A stretch of DNA of 64,000 nucleotides from Wocania_A spongiicola (GCF_023502325.1 NZ_JAMFLZ010000002.1:186001-250000), one strand, 5' to 3'. Positions 16,083-25,230 are shown, counted from the first letter of the stretch. Notes: generated from the letters alone by a model not told the origin. A program made the numbers and translations.

Positions 16083-16811
16083 TTATTGCTTTCTAATACT
16101 TCCAGAAGGTCCATCACTTTTGTTTACCTTTTCTGGGTTACCATAATATTTTATATCGCCACCACTATTTGCTTTTGCTGTAAGCTCTTTTGAAGTGTTT
16201 ACAGTAATATCTGCTCCACTTGTTGCTTTTACTTGACTAGATTCGGCAATTAAATTTGACGCTTTAATATCACTACCACTTGTAGCTTCAGCAATTAGTT
16301 TTTTTGTTTTCCCAGATAATTTTAAGTCACTACCGCTGGTTGATTGGCATTCTAAAGTTGAAGTATCTACATTTAGTTTCATGTCACTTCCGCTAGTAGA
16401 TTTTAATATTAAATAATCTGTTGTAATAGTGTTAGTTGAGTATACGTCACTACCACTTGTTGAAGTAATTGCTGAAATATCTTTAAAACTTACTCTAACT
16501 TTTTTTGAAGTTGATCTGCCTATATTCTCTCTAGTATGTATTTTTAATACATTATCAACCACTTCGGTTATAATAAGGTCATGTAAATTTTCATCAGCTT
16601 CAACAGTAATACTTTCGCTGTTACTTTGTGTTAAATACACATCTAAACCTTCAGTAGCTTTAATAGCTGTAAATGATTCTGTAATGGATCGTTCTACTGT
16701 TTGTACATTGCCATTGCCACGAACACCAGAGTTCATGTTAATATCAAAATTGCATGAAAATAATGTTAAGCTTAATAATGTAGCTACGATAATTTTTGTT
16801 AGTGTTGTCAT
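16083..16811 (-). CDS. Head-GIN domain (DUF2807) lipoprotein with TSGSD repeats
   Basis: 242 residues, lipoprotein signal ending in LFSC (Cys20). After VEADENLHDLI the chain contains TSG(S/A)D at residues 118, 139, 158, 177 and 197, and NSGGD at 215, spaced 18-21 residues. This is the rung length of a right-handed beta-helix, as proposed for DUF2807. The protein should sit on the outer or inner membrane as a lipid-anchored beta-helix. It lies 107 bases after the PspC gene in the same direction, consistent with one transcript. Confidence 0.85.
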   Translation of the reverse strand: MTTLTKIIVATLLSLTLFSCNFDINMNSGVRGNGNVQTVERSITESFTAIKATEGLDVYLTQSNSESITVEADENLHDLIITEVVDNVLKIHTRENIGRSTSKKVRVSFKDISAITSTSGSDVYSTNTITTDYLILKSTSGSDMKLNVDTSTLECQSTSGSDLKLSGKTKKLIAEATSGSDIKASNLIAESSQVKATSGADITVNTSKELTAKANSGGDIKYYGNPEKVNKSDGPSGSIRKQ

Positions 16812-16918
16812 AATTATTTGTTTTTGATTGATGTTTTTTATCTATTCAAATATCTGCATTGTACTAAACAATTTTAAACTTAAATACCTGAACTGTTAAT
16901 TTTTAATGATGAATTGTT

Positions 16919-18769
16919 TTAGTTGTCTTTAGATTTTATTGAGATGCCATCACCATCTATATTTACATTAACTTCATCTCCATTGGCTTTGACTCCAGTC
17001 TTATCAATTTTTAAACTAGAACTATCTACGGTTACTTTCAAACCATCTTCATTTATTTTTAGACTGGAATTTTCATCCTTTAAGTCAACATTTACTTCAT
17101 AGTCTTCCTCATCTTCTTCAATTGGGCAGTCTAAGCATTCAATATCATCTTCTAAAATTTTTAAATAATGATTAGTATTACCATGTGTTATAATAGTGCC
17201 GTTGTAATTATGATAATAAAAAAATGTTTTTGAGTTCTCATTACACTTTATAACGGTGCCCTCTGGTAAATATAGAGTAAGCATTATTTCTTGATCACTA
17301 AATTTGTTCTCAGCGTTTGTCGTAAAATAAGAGTCAAGAAGTAACATGTTGTTTTTCAGAGTATAATTATAGTTTATATTTTTAGCACGCTCTATAGCCT
17401 TTTCATAACTTCTACCATCTGCACTTCTATCTACACTTAATGTGGCTAAAGAATCGGTAGTAGATTTTACTATAATAACTATATCAGACGAATAAATGGT
17501 TTTATTTCCGTTTTCATCATGGATAAGTTTAAAAGATTCGTTATGTCTATTTGTTCCGTTTTTATACAAATCGTTTCCGACCATTTTTAAGTTTATAGTG
17601 TCATTTGCTGTAATTTGTAACTCTTTCTTTTCAATGACACGCTCGTCAAAGGCGTGCTCACTTGCTTGCCTTACACCAACAATTACCAGCCCTATTATTG
17701 ATATTAACCATACGCCTAAAAGTGTAAATTTTGCAATATTACCTATAGACTTTAGATTATTAATAAGAATCTTTAAGCCTAAGTAAAACAAAAAGAAAAA
17801 TGGTATTCCAACTGTGAAAAATGTTAATAATGAAACTAACCATACTGGTGTATTTCCTGCATTAACAATATCGGCATGGTCTAACCAAGGGATGTTAATT
17901 ATATCTACAACTCCTAAAGAGAATAGCGTTACTATTAAAGCAATAAGTGTTGAAGCTCCTACAATTATTAATATTATGCCAATAAATTTTGCAAAAACTT
18001 TTAAGAAAAACATAATTACTTCTCCAATAGTATCAAAAAAAGTTTTTGAAGATGATTTAATTTTGTTGCCTTGTTTTTGTAGGTCTACTTTTTTTGCAGC
18101 ACCAGAAACAGAATCGCTTACATTCTTTGCAGCACCAGAAACAGAATCTGTAACATTTTTAGCAACATCGCTTACCGTTTCTGTAACATTTTCAAACCCA
18201 TCTTTAATTTTTTTTTCAATATTACTAATGTTAACTGGGTCTCCAGTCATCATTATTTTTTCTGATGTTGTTTGAGCTTCAGGAACTAAAATCCAAAGTA
18301 GTATATATAAAAGAATTCCTGTTCCAGCTCCAAATATTAAAATAATCCAAGCTAAGCGTACCCATAAGACATCAATTCCAAAATAATGTCCCAATCCAGA
18401 AGATACACCTCCTATATAGGAATTATCGGTATCTCTAAATAATTTTTTTGATGGTGCTGATTTTCTCTTATAAGTAGTTTGTGGTTCATCCTCAAAAATT
18501 TCGTCATCTACCAAATAATCTTCTGGTTGACCCATAATAGAGATAACTTCATCTACCTCTTTAATTCGTATAACTTGTTTATCGTTTTGTACGCGCTCAT
18601 TGAAAAGCTCAGAAATACGAGCTTCGATGTCTGATATGATTTCAGAACGACCTTGAGAGTCTGTAAATGAACGTTTTATAGCCTCAAGATAGCGTTGTAG
18701 TTTTAAGTAAGCATCTTCATCTATATGAAAAAATATACCTGCTAAATTTATGTTGACTGTTTTATTCAT
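16919..18769 (-). CDS. PspC-domain membrane protein
   Basis: 616 residues. An N-terminal region (1-105) precedes the PspC domain, which begins RDTDNSYIGGVSSGLGHYFGID and carries two membrane spans ending LWILVPEA. A short amphipathic repeat (NVTDSVSGAAK, then NVSDSVSGAAK) lies at about 203-228. Several further membrane helices (~255-375) and a periplasmic domain follow, with an acidic, repetitive C-terminal tail containing LKIDKTGVK-type strands. PspC proteins sense envelope stress. The start overlaps the PadR stop by four bases (ATGA), so regulator and sensor are coupled. DUF2807-like strands may be present in the C-terminal part. Confidence 0.88.
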   Translation of the reverse strand: MNKTVNINLAGIFFHIDEDAYLKLQRYLEAIKRSFTDSQGRSEIISDIEARISELFNERVQNDKQVIRIKEVDEVISIMGQPEDYLVDDEIFEDEPQTTYKRKSAPSKKLFRDTDNSYIGGVSSGLGHYFGIDVLWVRLAWIILIFGAGTGILLYILLWILVPEAQTTSEKIMMTGDPVNISNIEKKIKDGFENVTETVSDVAKNVTDSVSGAAKNVSDSVSGAAKKVDLQKQGNKIKSSSKTFFDTIGEVIMFFLKVFAKFIGIILIIVGASTLIALIVTLFSLGVVDIINIPWLDHADIVNAGNTPVWLVSLLTFFTVGIPFFFLFYLGLKILINNLKSIGNIAKFTLLGVWLISIIGLVIVGVRQASEHAFDERVIEKKELQITANDTINLKMVGNDLYKNGTNRHNESFKLIHDENGNKTIYSSDIVIIVKSTTDSLATLSVDRSADGRSYEKAIERAKNINYNYTLKNNMLLLDSYFTTNAENKFSDQEIMLTLYLPEGTVIKCNENSKTFFYYHNYNGTIITHGNTNHYLKILEDDIECLDCPIEEDEEDYEVNVDLKDENSSLKINEDGLKVTVDSSSLKIDKTGVKANGDEVNVNIDGDGISIKSKDN

Positions 18770-19107
18770 TTTTTTGTTGTTTTTTGGCTTGTTACTATAG
18801 TTACTGCATTATGTAATTCACTCCAAGTAGTGTTTAATTCTTTTAAAAACAGTTTACCAGTTTCTGTTAAACCGTAATATTTTCTTGGCGGTCCAGAGGT
18901 CGATTCTTCCCATCTGTAATTTAAAAGACCAGCGTTTTTAAGTCTTGTTAGTAGTGGATAAATAGTACCTTCTACAACAAGCAATTTTGCGTCTTTTAGG
19001 GTGCCTAAAATCTCTGCTACGTATGCATCGTCGTCTTTTAAGACTGATAGTATGCAGAATTCTAATACGCCTTTACGCATCTGTGCTTTTGTGTTTTCTA
19101 TCTTCAT
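18766..19107 (-). CDS. PadR-family transcriptional regulator
   Basis: 113 residues. A winged helix domain with the PadR signature (MRKGVLEFCILSVLKDDDAYV, VEGTIYPLLTRLKNAGLL, GPPRKYYGLTETGK). PadR repressors bind the operator of membrane-protein genes, commonly their own operon. The four-base overlap with the PspC gene supports autoregulation of a PadR-PspC-DUF2807 operon. No clear palindromic operator was found in the upstream 70 bases, which instead hold direct AATCAATCA repeats on the minus strand. Confidence 0.92.
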   Translation of the reverse strand: MKIENTKAQMRKGVLEFCILSVLKDDDAYVAEILGTLKDAKLLVVEGTIYPLLTRLKNAGLLNYRWEESTSGPPRKYYGLTETGKLFLKELNTTWSELHNAVTIVTSQKTTKK

Positions 19108-19176
19108 ATTCTAAAGCGTTTAAATATTGTGAAACTGTTCATTTTTTGATTGATTATGATTGATTATTGATGAAAG

Positions 19177-19623
19177 TTATTTTAAAAAATTGATGGTTAA
19201 TGGGTAATGATATATTTCACCATCTCTAGCTTTTAAACTAGCTATAACTATAAAAACTAGCTCTAAAATAAAACCTATTATTGCAAATGCACCTAGAGTA
19301 CCACCTATATAAAGTAATGGTGATGGTTCGCCAATATTAATATGAAAATCATGAAAGCCATTAAAATCTATAAAGTCTATACCATTAAAAACTTTAAAAA
19401 TAAAAAATGGAATAGTTAAGGTTCCCAAAATAATGGCGTATAGTAAAATACTTATCTGAAAATTAATAGCTTGTTTGCCATGAGTATCTATAAAATCAGA
19501 TTTATCTTTGTTAGTAACCCATAATATTATAGGACCAATAAAATTTCCGAATGGGATTATAAACCTACTAAAGGTTGATAAATGAATAAATGTAGCGATG
19601 TTTTTTTGATGATTGTCTTGCAT
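19177..19623 (-). CDS. DUF4870 membrane protein
   Basis: 148 residues with three or four membrane helices. NKDKSDFIDTHGKQAINFQ between helices is the core motif of DUF4870 (Tic20-like) small membrane proteins of unknown function. It lies 69 bases upstream of the PadR gene in the same direction, so cotranscription is possible. The family call is firm, the function unknown. Confidence 0.85.
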   Translation of the reverse strand: MQDNHQKNIATFIHLSTFSRFIIPFGNFIGPIILWVTNKDKSDFIDTHGKQAINFQISILLYAIILGTLTIPFFIFKVFNGIDFIDFNGFHDFHINIGEPSPLLYIGGTLGAFAIIGFILELVFIVIASLKARDGEIYHYPLTINFLK

Positions 19624-19766
19624 GATTTTAAAACATATAATAGTTTCTTATGCAAATATATGTCTAAAAGAAGGTATTATGTTACGCATAGTACTTAATT
19701 TTAACAAAATTTTAACAAATTGATATGTCGATTATTTTCGATAATTTTGATAAAAATGAATTTATA

Positions 19767-20222
19767 ATGAAGTTAACACCTAGTAAAATAAACACATTCA
19801 ACATTTTTAAATTACCAGCAGTTTTCTTTATGGGTGTTAGAGTTAAATCTATTGATAATATAGCCTGTATAGTAACTGTTAAACATAGATGGTTAAACCA
19901 AAATCCCTTTAAATCATTGTTTTGGGCTGTACAAGGCATGGCAGCAGAGCTTACTACAGGAGCTATTGTTATGGCAAAAATTCAAGAAAGTGGTAAAAAG
20001 GTTTCAATGCTAGTAACTACTAATAATGCAACATTTACTAAAAAGGCTACAGGTAGAATTACATTTGTTTGTAATGATGGTGAATTAATAGATAATGCTT
20101 TGAAAAGAACTATCGAAACTGGAGAAGGTCAAACCATTTGGATGAAATCTGTAGGAACTAATAAAGATGGTGTGGTTGTATCTACCTTTAATTTTGAATG
20201 GAGTATTAAAGCGAAGCAGTAG
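19767..20222 (+). CDS. DUF4442 hotdog-fold protein, thioesterase-like
   Basis: 151 residues from ATG 19767. An upstream in-frame ATG (19725) exists, but the extra 14 residues look unlike coding sequence and MKLTPSKINTFN fits better. HRWLNQNPFKSLFWAVQGMAAELTTGA resembles the DUF4442 group of the hotdog superfamily, whose members are acyl-CoA thioesterase-like. Activity is not established. The flanking 193 bases to the next gene show no feature beyond AT-rich sequence. Confidence 0.72.
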   Translation: MKLTPSKINTFNIFKLPAVFFMGVRVKSIDNIACIVTVKHRWLNQNPFKSLFWAVQGMAAELTTGAIVMAKIQESGKKVSMLVTTNNATFTKKATGRITFVCNDGELIDNALKRTIETGEGQTIWMKSVGTNKDGVVVSTFNFEWSIKAKQ

Positions 20223-20415
20223 TTTTTTTTGTCTTAGTCTCAGTATATAACAAACCATGTTCAACTTTTTTTCTAAACTTTTTATGAGGCAATAGCTTTT
20301 TCGTTTTCAGCTACCAATTTAGAATTTGGAATTTATTTTTTTGTAATTTTAAAAATAGTGTAACAAAACCTTAAATGCATCAACATATAAACGAATCAAC
20401 TAAAAAATTAAAAAG

Positions 20416-21216
20416 ATGACAGCACACGAAATTGATTATAGAATTTACGGCGAAGAAATGCAATATGTAGAGATTGAACTTGATCCGCAAGAAGGTGTAG
20501 TTGCCGAAGCAGGAAGTTTTATGATGATGGACGAAGGCATTAAAATGGAAACCATTTTTGGCGATGGATCTCAAAAAGATTCTGGTTTTTTGGGTAAAAT
20601 TCTTGGAGCAGGTAAACGAATCCTTACTGGAGAAAGCTTATTTATGACAGCCTTTTATAATGATTTAGTAGGAAAACGAAATGTTTCTTTTGCATCACCA
20701 TATCCAGGTAAAATCATACCAATAGATTTGACTGAATTTGGAGGTAAATTTATTTGTCAAAAAGATGCATTTTTATGTGCAGCAAAAGGAGTTAGCGTTG
20801 GTATAGAATTTTCTAAAAAATTAGGAAGGGGTTTATTTGGAGGAGAAGGTTTTATTATGCAAAAGCTTGAAGGAGACGGTATGGCATTTGTGCATGCTGG
20901 AGGTACTATGGCTAGAAAGGAATTGCAGGCTGGAGAAACGTTGCGTGTTGATACTGGTTGTATTGTAGGTTTTGATCAAACCGTAGATTATGATATTGAA
21001 TTTGTAGGAGGTATTAAGAATACAGTATTTGGAGGAGAAGGCTTGTTTTTTGCTAAGCTTCAGGGACCTGGGACAGTTTATGTGCAATCGTTACCATTTA
21101 GTAGGTTAGCTGGTCGTGTTTTGGCATCGGCACCAAGGTCTGGAGGCAAAAGCAAAGGAGAAGGTAGTATATTAGGGGGCTTAGGAGATTTATTAGATGG
21201 CGATAATAGATTTTAA
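20416..21216 (+). CDS. AIM24/TIGR00266-family protein
   Basis: 266 residues, no signal peptide. Repeated glycine-rich strands such as VVAEAGSFMMMDEGI, FGGEGFIMQKLEGDG, VHAGGTMARKELQAGE and FGGEGLFFAKLQGPG identify the TIGR00266/AIM24 family of trimeric beta-prism-like cytoplasmic proteins of unknown function. The C-terminal tail is low-complexity Gly/Ser, ending in LLDGDNRF. It is a single gene followed by a small gene in the same direction. Confidence 0.88.
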   Translation: MTAHEIDYRIYGEEMQYVEIELDPQEGVVAEAGSFMMMDEGIKMETIFGDGSQKDSGFLGKILGAGKRILTGESLFMTAFYNDLVGKRNVSFASPYPGKIIPIDLTEFGGKFICQKDAFLCAAKGVSVGIEFSKKLGRGLFGGEGFIMQKLEGDGMAFVHAGGTMARKELQAGETLRVDTGCIVGFDQTVDYDIEFVGGIKNTVFGGEGLFFAKLQGPGTVYVQSLPFSRLAGRVLASAPRSGGKSKGEGSILGGLGDLLDGDNRF

Positions 21217-21341
21217 GTGTTAAATTTTCTTTAATTTAAAAAAGCAAAGCAATTTTTTACTAAATTTATATGTTTAATAAAAAAAATATAGCCTATACGC
21301 AGATCTACTTTTAATTTAAACCAAAATCCTAATAAGTAATT

Positions 21342-21539
21342 ATGGCAAGAGCAATGCTAGAGTATACCAAAACGGTACTTAAAAAAGTAAGTTTTGATAC
21401 TACGTTGTTTTGCAAGGAAGTACAGAAAGCGGTAAGTAGATTACTACCTTACGAGATTGAAGAGCTTAAAATTTTTATTCATTCTCTTGTACAGCAGAAC
21501 CCGGAATTAAATCAATGTTTAATCTATTTAAAAGCATAA
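21342..21539 (+). CDS. Small conserved-looking protein, unknown function
   Basis: 65 residues, basic N-terminal half and mostly helical (EYTKTVLKKVSFDTTLFCKEVQKAV, then LLPYEIEELKIF). No motif is recognised. The gene has a clear start, a complete stop and its own terminator directly after it, which supports it as a real gene despite its size. Confidence 0.7.
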   Translation: MARAMLEYTKTVLKKVSFDTTLFCKEVQKAVSRLLPYEIEELKIFIHSLVQQNPELNQCLIYLKA

Positions 21540-21566
21540 AAAAAAGCGACTATTAGTCGCTTTTTT
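21537..21566. terminator. Bidirectional terminator
   Basis: GCGACT (21546-21551) pairs with AGTCGC (21555-21560), extended by A and T runs on both sides. It lies between the convergent small gene and oxyR. Confidence 0.88.
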
Positions 21567-21574
21567 AGTTTTGT

Positions 21575-22513
21575 TTACTTAGGAATTGGACTTATTATTT
21601 CTACATTTTGAAAAGCAATTGCTCCTCGAATAATGCTAGAAATAACATCTTGTAAAGCTTCAATAATTTGCATTTTCAACTCGCTTTTATGGTAAATTAA
21701 ACTCACTTCTCTCGCTGGTGTAGGCTCGTTAAAATGATGTAAATTATTTTTTTCTTTTTCGTTAATATCTAAAGTATGCAAATAAGGTAAAAGCGTCATT
21801 CCTAGCCCTTCGTTTGATAGTTTTATTAACGTTTCAATACTACCACTTTCTAGCTGAAATTGATCATCGGTATGATTTTTAAAAACCTTACAAAGATTAA
21901 TAACACCATCTCTAAAGCAATGCCCATCTTCAAGTAATAGCATATCATTTAAATCTAAATCGGATACATTAATTTTTTTATTTGAGTGTAAGCGATGGTT
22001 CTTTGGAATATAGCTTACAAAAGGTTCAAAAAATAGTACCCGTTCTTTAATTAATTCATTTTCAAGAGGTGTAGCTGCTATTGCTGCATCTAAATGCCCA
22101 TCTGTAATGCGTTCAATAATTTCTTCTGTGGTTAACTCTTCTATTTTTAACTTTACTTTTGGGTGTTTCTTTATAAAAGTCTTTAAAAACATTGGTAAAA
22201 GCGTAGGCATTACTGTTGGAATAATACCAAGTTTAAATTCACCTCCAATAAATCCTTTTTGTTGATCTACAATATCTTGAATTCTATACGATTCGTTAAC
22301 AATATTTCTAGCTTGATTAACAATTTTTCGACCTACTTCAGTCAATTCAATTGGTTTTTTACTCCTATCAAATATTTGTACATCAAGTTGGTCTTCAAGC
22401 TTTTGAATTTGCATACTAAGTGTAGGCTGAGTAACAAAACATTTTTCGGCTGCTTTAGTAAAATTTTGATTTTCGGCTACCGCCAAAACGTAGTATAATT
22501 GTGTTATTGTCAT
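21575..22513 (-). CDS. oxyR: OxyR-type LysR peroxide sensor
   Basis: 312 residues from ATG 22513. The frame starts at a TTG (22522), but MTITQLYYVLAVAENQNF is the normal family start. The LysR winged helix spans residues 1-60. The regulatory domain has Cys199 and Cys208 in GHCFRDGVINLC, with the same numbering and spacing as the redox cysteines of E. coli OxyR. Oxidation to a disulfide by H2O2 would switch it on. It is divergent from dps across 104 bases, so dps is the likely target. Confidence 0.92.
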   Translation of the reverse strand: MTITQLYYVLAVAENQNFTKAAEKCFVTQPTLSMQIQKLEDQLDVQIFDRSKKPIELTEVGRKIVNQARNIVNESYRIQDIVDQQKGFIGGEFKLGIIPTVMPTLLPMFLKTFIKKHPKVKLKIEELTTEEIIERITDGHLDAAIAATPLENELIKERVLFFEPFVSYIPKNHRLHSNKKINVSDLDLNDMLLLEDGHCFRDGVINLCKVFKNHTDDQFQLESGSIETLIKLSNEGLGMTLLPYLHTLDINEKEKNNLHHFNEPTPAREVSLIYHKSELKMQIIEALQDVISSIIRGAIAFQNVEIISPIPK

Positions 22514-22585
22514 AAGTATCAATTTAGGCTATAAAAATATAAAAACTATCAATAAAATTTATCAAAACACCTGTTAATTATAAAT

Positions 22586-22593
22586 TAAATTTG
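22586..22593 (+). promoter_or_regulatory. Predicted -7 box of the dps promoter
   Basis: TAAATTTG fits the Bacteroidetes TANNTTTG element and lies 24 bases before the dps ATG. The matching -33 TTTG is absent, as often seen at activator-dependent promoters. This would suit control by OxyR bound in the 22514-22585 interval. Confidence 0.5.
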
Positions 22594-22617
22594 TAGTAAA
22601 TAAAAAATAGTATAAAA

Positions 22618-23097
22618 ATGACATATAATAGTATAGGTTTAAATACCTCTAAAACCAAGGCTTTAGCTAGTGATTTGAATCATTTACTAGCTAACTTTCA
22701 AATATATTACCAAAATTTAAGAGGCATACATTGGAACATTAAAGGGAAGCGTTTTTTTGACTTACATGTTAAGTTTGAAGAGTTATATACCGATGCTAAT
22801 ATTAAAGTTGATGAAATAGCTGAGCGTATATTGACTTTAGGTGAAACACCTTTACATACTTTTGAAGATTATTCAGCTAAAGCTGAAGTGCAAGTTGGTA
22901 AAAATATTTCTGAAGATGATAAGGCAGTACGATTAATAGTAGAATCTTTAACCCAGCTTTTAAAGATTGAAAGGGCTATTTTAGAAAAAGCGGGTAATGC
23001 AAACGATGAAGGAACAAACTCTATGATGAGTGATTTTATAACCGAGCAAGAAAAAACAGTATGGATGATGAAAGCTTGGTTAAACGAAACGGTTTAG
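22618..23097 (+). CDS. dps: Dps ferritin-like DNA-protection protein
   Basis: 159 residues, a full-length Dps four-helix bundle. The ferroxidase ligands are in GIHWNIKGKRFFDLHVKFEELYTD and the following VDEIAERIL. The twelve-subunit shell oxidises Fe(II) with H2O2 and protects DNA. It is divergent from oxyR, an arrangement that fits peroxide induction. A long double-stem terminator follows. Confidence 0.95.
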   Translation: MTYNSIGLNTSKTKALASDLNHLLANFQIYYQNLRGIHWNIKGKRFFDLHVKFEELYTDANIKVDEIAERILTLGETPLHTFEDYSAKAEVQVGKNISEDDKAVRLIVESLTQLLKIERAILEKAGNANDEGTNSMMSDFITEQEKTVWMMKAWLNETV

Positions 23098-23122
23098 TTT
23101 TTTAGTTTAGTTGGTTAGTTTT

Positions 23123-23169
23123 AAAAGCGACTTATGGATTACGTTTGTAATCCAATAGGTCGCTTTTTT
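23123..23169. terminator. Terminator between dps and the DUF2141 gene
   Basis: AAAAGCGAC (23123-23131) pairs with GTCGCTTTT (23159-23167). Inside, GGATTAC pairs with GTAATCC around GTTT. T and A runs flank both sides, so it can stop transcription in either direction. Confidence 0.9.
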
Positions 23170-23183
23170 ATGATGTATTAGTA

Positions 23184-23606
23184 CTAAAATATTATATCCA
23201 TTTTTAAATCCTCATCTTTAAATTCAAATTTAGCAGTTGCGTATTGTGGCGGACCAAAACTCATTGAATTATTTGACATACCATATGATTCTTTTGGCAT
23301 ACCATTATCTTCAAAATCCATTCTGTTATTTTCGTTTTCATCATGTAATGCCATTATAGCATATGTTCCAGGTTCAACATTTTTAAATGTTACAGTTATT
23401 TTTCCGTTTTCAATTTTGCTTTGCTCATTTTTAATGCCTTGTCCTTTCATAAATGTATTTTCTGTATGAAGAGCTAATAATACATTTCCTTTATTGTTTT
23501 TAATATTTTCAATGGTAACGGTAATTGTTTTTCCTTCTGAGTGCTCTTGTGCGTTTGTTAAAGTAATAGCAAATAATAAGGTGATGATTAGTGATAGTGT
23601 TTTCAT
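23184..23606 (-). CDS. DUF2141 exported protein
   Basis: 140 residues with a signal peptide ending in TNAQ. GNVLLALHTENTF, NVEPGTYAIMALHDENENNRMDFEDNGMPKE and a terminal beta-strand identify DUF2141, a small Ig-like exported domain with an Asp/Asn-rich loop that may bind calcium (inference). A paralogue is at 52420, where it heads a signalling operon. This copy is a single gene. Confidence 0.87.
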   Translation of the reverse strand: MKTLSLIITLLFAITLTNAQEHSEGKTITVTIENIKNNKGNVLLALHTENTFMKGQGIKNEQSKIENGKITVTFKNVEPGTYAIMALHDENENNRMDFEDNGMPKESYGMSNNSMSFGPPQYATAKFEFKDEDLKMDIIF

Positions 23607-23759
23607 GATTTTATAGTTTTTAATGATTCAACACTTCAAATATCCAGTAGAAAAAAAGGATTTAATAATTGCTATTACTCAACTGTAGATTTTAAATGAT
23701 GAATTGTATTTAGCTAAAAGATAGAAGTTAATATTATGCAATTATCATTATAAACAGCT

Positions 23760-23885
23760 GCGTTAGGGATTATAAAGGAAATCCTTTTTTTAAACTATCG
23801 AAGCCAAAATATCTTTTGGTTTAAGATACCGAAGCGAAGCTTTAAAAAAATAGTATTGGAAAGCCTGACCCTTTTGGTAACGCCC
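23760..23885 (-). repeat. Dispersed 3'-end repeat, copy A
   Basis: Read on the minus strand this starts GGGCGTTACC three bases after the DUF58 stop, continues through CAGGCTTTCCAATAC and AAGGATTTCC, and ends AATCCCTAACGC. The end boxes GCGTTA and TAACGC are complementary. Copies B (31271-31434) and C (55588-55690) share the same boxes in the same order and the same position after a gene. The preceding part of the 282-base interval (23607-23759) shows nothing else. Confidence 0.8.
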
Positions 23886-23888
23886 AAA

Positions 23889-25220
23889 TTAAAGTAAGCC
23901 TCGAGCTTTAATTTCTAAATACTTATTAATGGTATCGATGGTAAGATTTTCAGGTGTGGTTAATATGGAATAGATACCGTATTTCTTTAACTCGTTTACA
24001 ATTAAACGTTTTTCAAAGGCAAATTTCTCAGCAATTACTTTATCGTAAACTTGTTGTACGGTTTCTGCTTTCTCGGAAATTATACTGTTTAACTCGGTGT
24101 TTTTAAAGAAAATAACAACCAGTAAGTGGTTTTTTGCAATGGCTTTTAAGTAAGGAAGTTGTCGGTTTAAACCATCCAAAGTTTCGAAATTAGTATACAT
24201 TAAAATAAGACTTCGTTGTGTAATATGCCTTTTTATATTACCATATAACCTGCTAAAATCACTTTCAAAAAAATCTGTTTTCACATTATAAAGCGATTCT
24301 AAAATAAGTTGCATTTGAGAACTTCTTCGCTCTGCAACTACAATGTTTTCAATTTTTTTAGAAAACGAAAGCACACCAGCTTTATCGTGTTTTTTTAAAA
24401 CCACATTGCTTATTACTAATGTTGCATTAATGGTATAATCTAAAAGGCTTAAACCGTTAAAAGGCATCTTCATAACACGCCCTTTGTCTATAATGGAGTA
24501 AATAGGTTGCGATTTTTCATCCTGAAATTGATTTACCATTAATTGACCGCGCTTTGCAGTAGCTTTCCAATTTATAGTGCGTAAATCATCGCCTAAAACA
24601 TAATCTTTAATCTGCTCAAATTCCATAGTATGCCCAAGTCGACGTACTTTTTTTATACCATGCTCTAAAGCATTTTTATTGATGTTTAATAGCTCAAACT
24701 TTTTTAATTGCTTAAAACTTGGGTAAGTTTTTACCATGGCATTATGGTTAAAAGTAAAGCGTTTTGCAACTAATTTTATTATTGAAGATGCATAAACGTT
24801 TAAACTTCCAAAATGATATTCACCACGTTCGGTTGGTTTTAAATGATATTGAATTGATTTTGTTTTACGAGTAGTAATATGGTCTTTAATTTTAAAATCC
24901 CTTACTTGAAATTGTTCTGGGATTTCATCAATAATTTCAAGATAAATAGTAAATGGGAAGTTGTTATTAATATTTAAATCTATAACGTTTTTATCTCCAT
25001 TTGAAAACTTATCTGGTAAAATTCGGGTGGCTTCTATTTTATTTTTACCAATGAAAATGATAAGAAAATCTATAAAGAAAAGCAAGGCAAGTACTAAAAT
25101 TGAAAGTTGTGCAATATTAAATAACAACGGAACAAAATAACTTAAAGCAAACAATACAACAATGCCAATGCCAGCATAAAAGAACCGTGGTTGTATGTAG
25201 AATGGTTTAAAGAATTTCAT
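23889..25220 (-). CDS. DUF58 domain protein
   Basis: 443 residues. Two N-terminal membrane helices (residues ~15-55) are followed by a beta-domain and the DUF58 signature GHTMEFEQIKDYVLGDDLRTINWKATAKRG (about residues 195-225). The C-terminal half resembles a von Willebrand A fold. DUF58 proteins accompany MoxR ATPases and are thought to be their substrates or partners in assembling complexes. It is the last gene of the MoxR cluster and is followed by repeat copy A. Confidence 0.9.
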   Translation of the reverse strand: MKFFKPFYIQPRFFYAGIGIVVLFALSYFVPLLFNIAQLSILVLALLFFIDFLIIFIGKNKIEATRILPDKFSNGDKNVIDLNINNNFPFTIYLEIIDEIPEQFQVRDFKIKDHITTRKTKSIQYHLKPTERGEYHFGSLNVYASSIIKLVAKRFTFNHNAMVKTYPSFKQLKKFELLNINKNALEHGIKKVRRLGHTMEFEQIKDYVLGDDLRTINWKATAKRGQLMVNQFQDEKSQPIYSIIDKGRVMKMPFNGLSLLDYTINATLVISNVVLKKHDKAGVLSFSKKIENIVVAERRSSQMQLILESLYNVKTDFFESDFSRLYGNIKRHITQRSLILMYTNFETLDGLNRQLPYLKAIAKNHLLVVIFFKNTELNSIISEKAETVQQVYDKVIAEKFAFEKRLIVNELKKYGIYSILTTPENLTIDTINKYLEIKARGLL

Positions 25221-25230
25221 TGAGTATATT

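Noticed and set aside
18085..18200. Short direct repeats inside the PspC gene, considered as a mobile or satellite repeat
   Set aside because: They encode a repeated amphipathic segment in frame within the protein and are explained as coding sequence.
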